A stretch of 64,000 nt of DNA from Leucosporidium creatinivorum (taxonomy: Eukaryota; Basidiomycota; Microbotryomycetes; Leucosporidiales; Leucosporidiaceae), in assembly GCA_001600635.1 (NCBI GenBank), contig BCKL01000009.1, positions 186,001-250,000 on the forward strand, given 5' to 3'. The translations under genes and the position numbers were made by a program. The notes below the pieces were generated by a model. It saw only the letters and a list, made by a program, of their open reading frames with translations. It ran no database searches and had not been told where the DNA came from. Below are positions 63,594-64,000 of the stretch, piece by piece. Every line of letters begins with the position of its first letter. The first letter of the stretch is position 1.

Positions 63594-64000
63594 CTATGTC
63601 TCACCCGTGTTCAGATACCAGCCCTGTAAGAGGAGCGGGGTCAGCTTCGGCTCGTCGACCTTCGGCGCTCGGCTCACGTTGATCCACTCAATCTGATACG
63701 TCGCTTTCTCGCTCGGCGGTCCTCGTGTGAACTGCGAGTTGACGTCGCCAACACTGAAGGCCGCCCAATGGATGGTGCCCGGCGTCGTGGGTACGTGAAT
63801 GTCCCACGTCGACGTTGCCGCCGATTTCTGCGGGTCCAGGCAGTCTCGAGGGTCAGCCATGCTCTTCTTACCCCTCTCGTTCCCGCTCATGATCACCTCC
63901 CGAGATCGGCTGGTCGTAGAGCTCCTTCGAAAACCTCGCCGAATCATCACCGAGCTCGATCAAGACTACTCACCCCGTCGATGAAGACCTGTACGAGTCC
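63594..64000 (-). CDS. 3' end of an unrecognised gene (cut by window edge)
   Basis: Read from the right edge on the minus strand: an exon ending LVQVFIDG at a GTGAGT donor (about 63973), an exon DCLDPQKSAATSTWDIHVPT, TPGTIHWAAFSVGDVNSQFT, EKATYQIEWIN (about 63842-63680), an intron, and a last exon GWYLNTGET ending at 63594. The segment looks like part of a beta-rich domain (alternating hydrophobics, several aromatics). I do not recognise the family. The gene begins outside the window. Confidence 0.55.

Overview
The window looks like nuclear DNA of a basidiomycete yeast-like fungus, most likely Pucciniomycotina (red-yeast lineage, Microbotryomycetes-like); this placement is inference. The sequence is GC-rich and tightly packed with protein genes on both strands. 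Almost every gene is cut by many short introns (about 45-90 nt) with GTGAGT-type donors, a GCTGAC/GCTAAC branch word and CTACAG/CGCAG acceptors. Splices were read by eye from conserved protein frames, so small errors at exon edges are possible. I saw no rRNA, tRNA, CRISPR array, retroelement or viral relic.

Layout. 1-2.8 kb: a decayed F-box-like gene (minus), divergent from an intact orphan gene (plus). 3-12.1 kb: R3H-domain protein (minus), PX-domain protein of the Lec1/YPR097W family, guanine deaminase, second orphan paralogue. 12.5-19.1 kb: alpha-tubulin, verprolin/WIP, short-chain dehydrogenase. 19.2-24.2 kb: second F-box-like paralogue (minus), divergent from an NDR/Cbk1 kinase. 24.7-39.4 kb, minus strand: LCCL-domain membrane protein and the very large CSF1 (BLTP1) lipid-transfer gene. 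40.5-46.4 kb: Zn2Cys6 regulator, TPR-like repeat protein, EAF-family elongation factor. 47-50 kb: third F-box-like copy (minus) again divergent from a third orphan paralogue. 50.3-50.6 kb: a 265-bp element with perfect 28-bp inverted ends. 51-55.5 kb: small membrane protein, DCAF7 WD40 protein, V-ATPase proteolipid. 56-64 kb, minus strand: a Trp-rich orphan, a small membrane protein, a Rad60/Esc2-type SUMO-like protein, a KDZ-type transposase gene with CxC5/CxC6 cysteine clusters, and the 3' end of an unidentified gene.

Most genes are unlinked housekeeping functions: cytoskeleton and polarity (alpha-tubulin, verprolin, Cbk1), lipid transfer (Csf1, the PX protein), V-ATPase, purine salvage, transcription elongation. 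The most unusual content is a pair of co-located multi-copy families. One is an undescribed orphan protein of about 240-260 residues with an invariant four-exon structure, including a 30-nt exon, present as three intact copies. The other is an F-box-like family whose three copies all carry frame-breaking lesions. Two of the three copies of each family sit head-to-head. The KDZ gene, with all its expected catalytic residues visible, is the main mobile-element-related locus.
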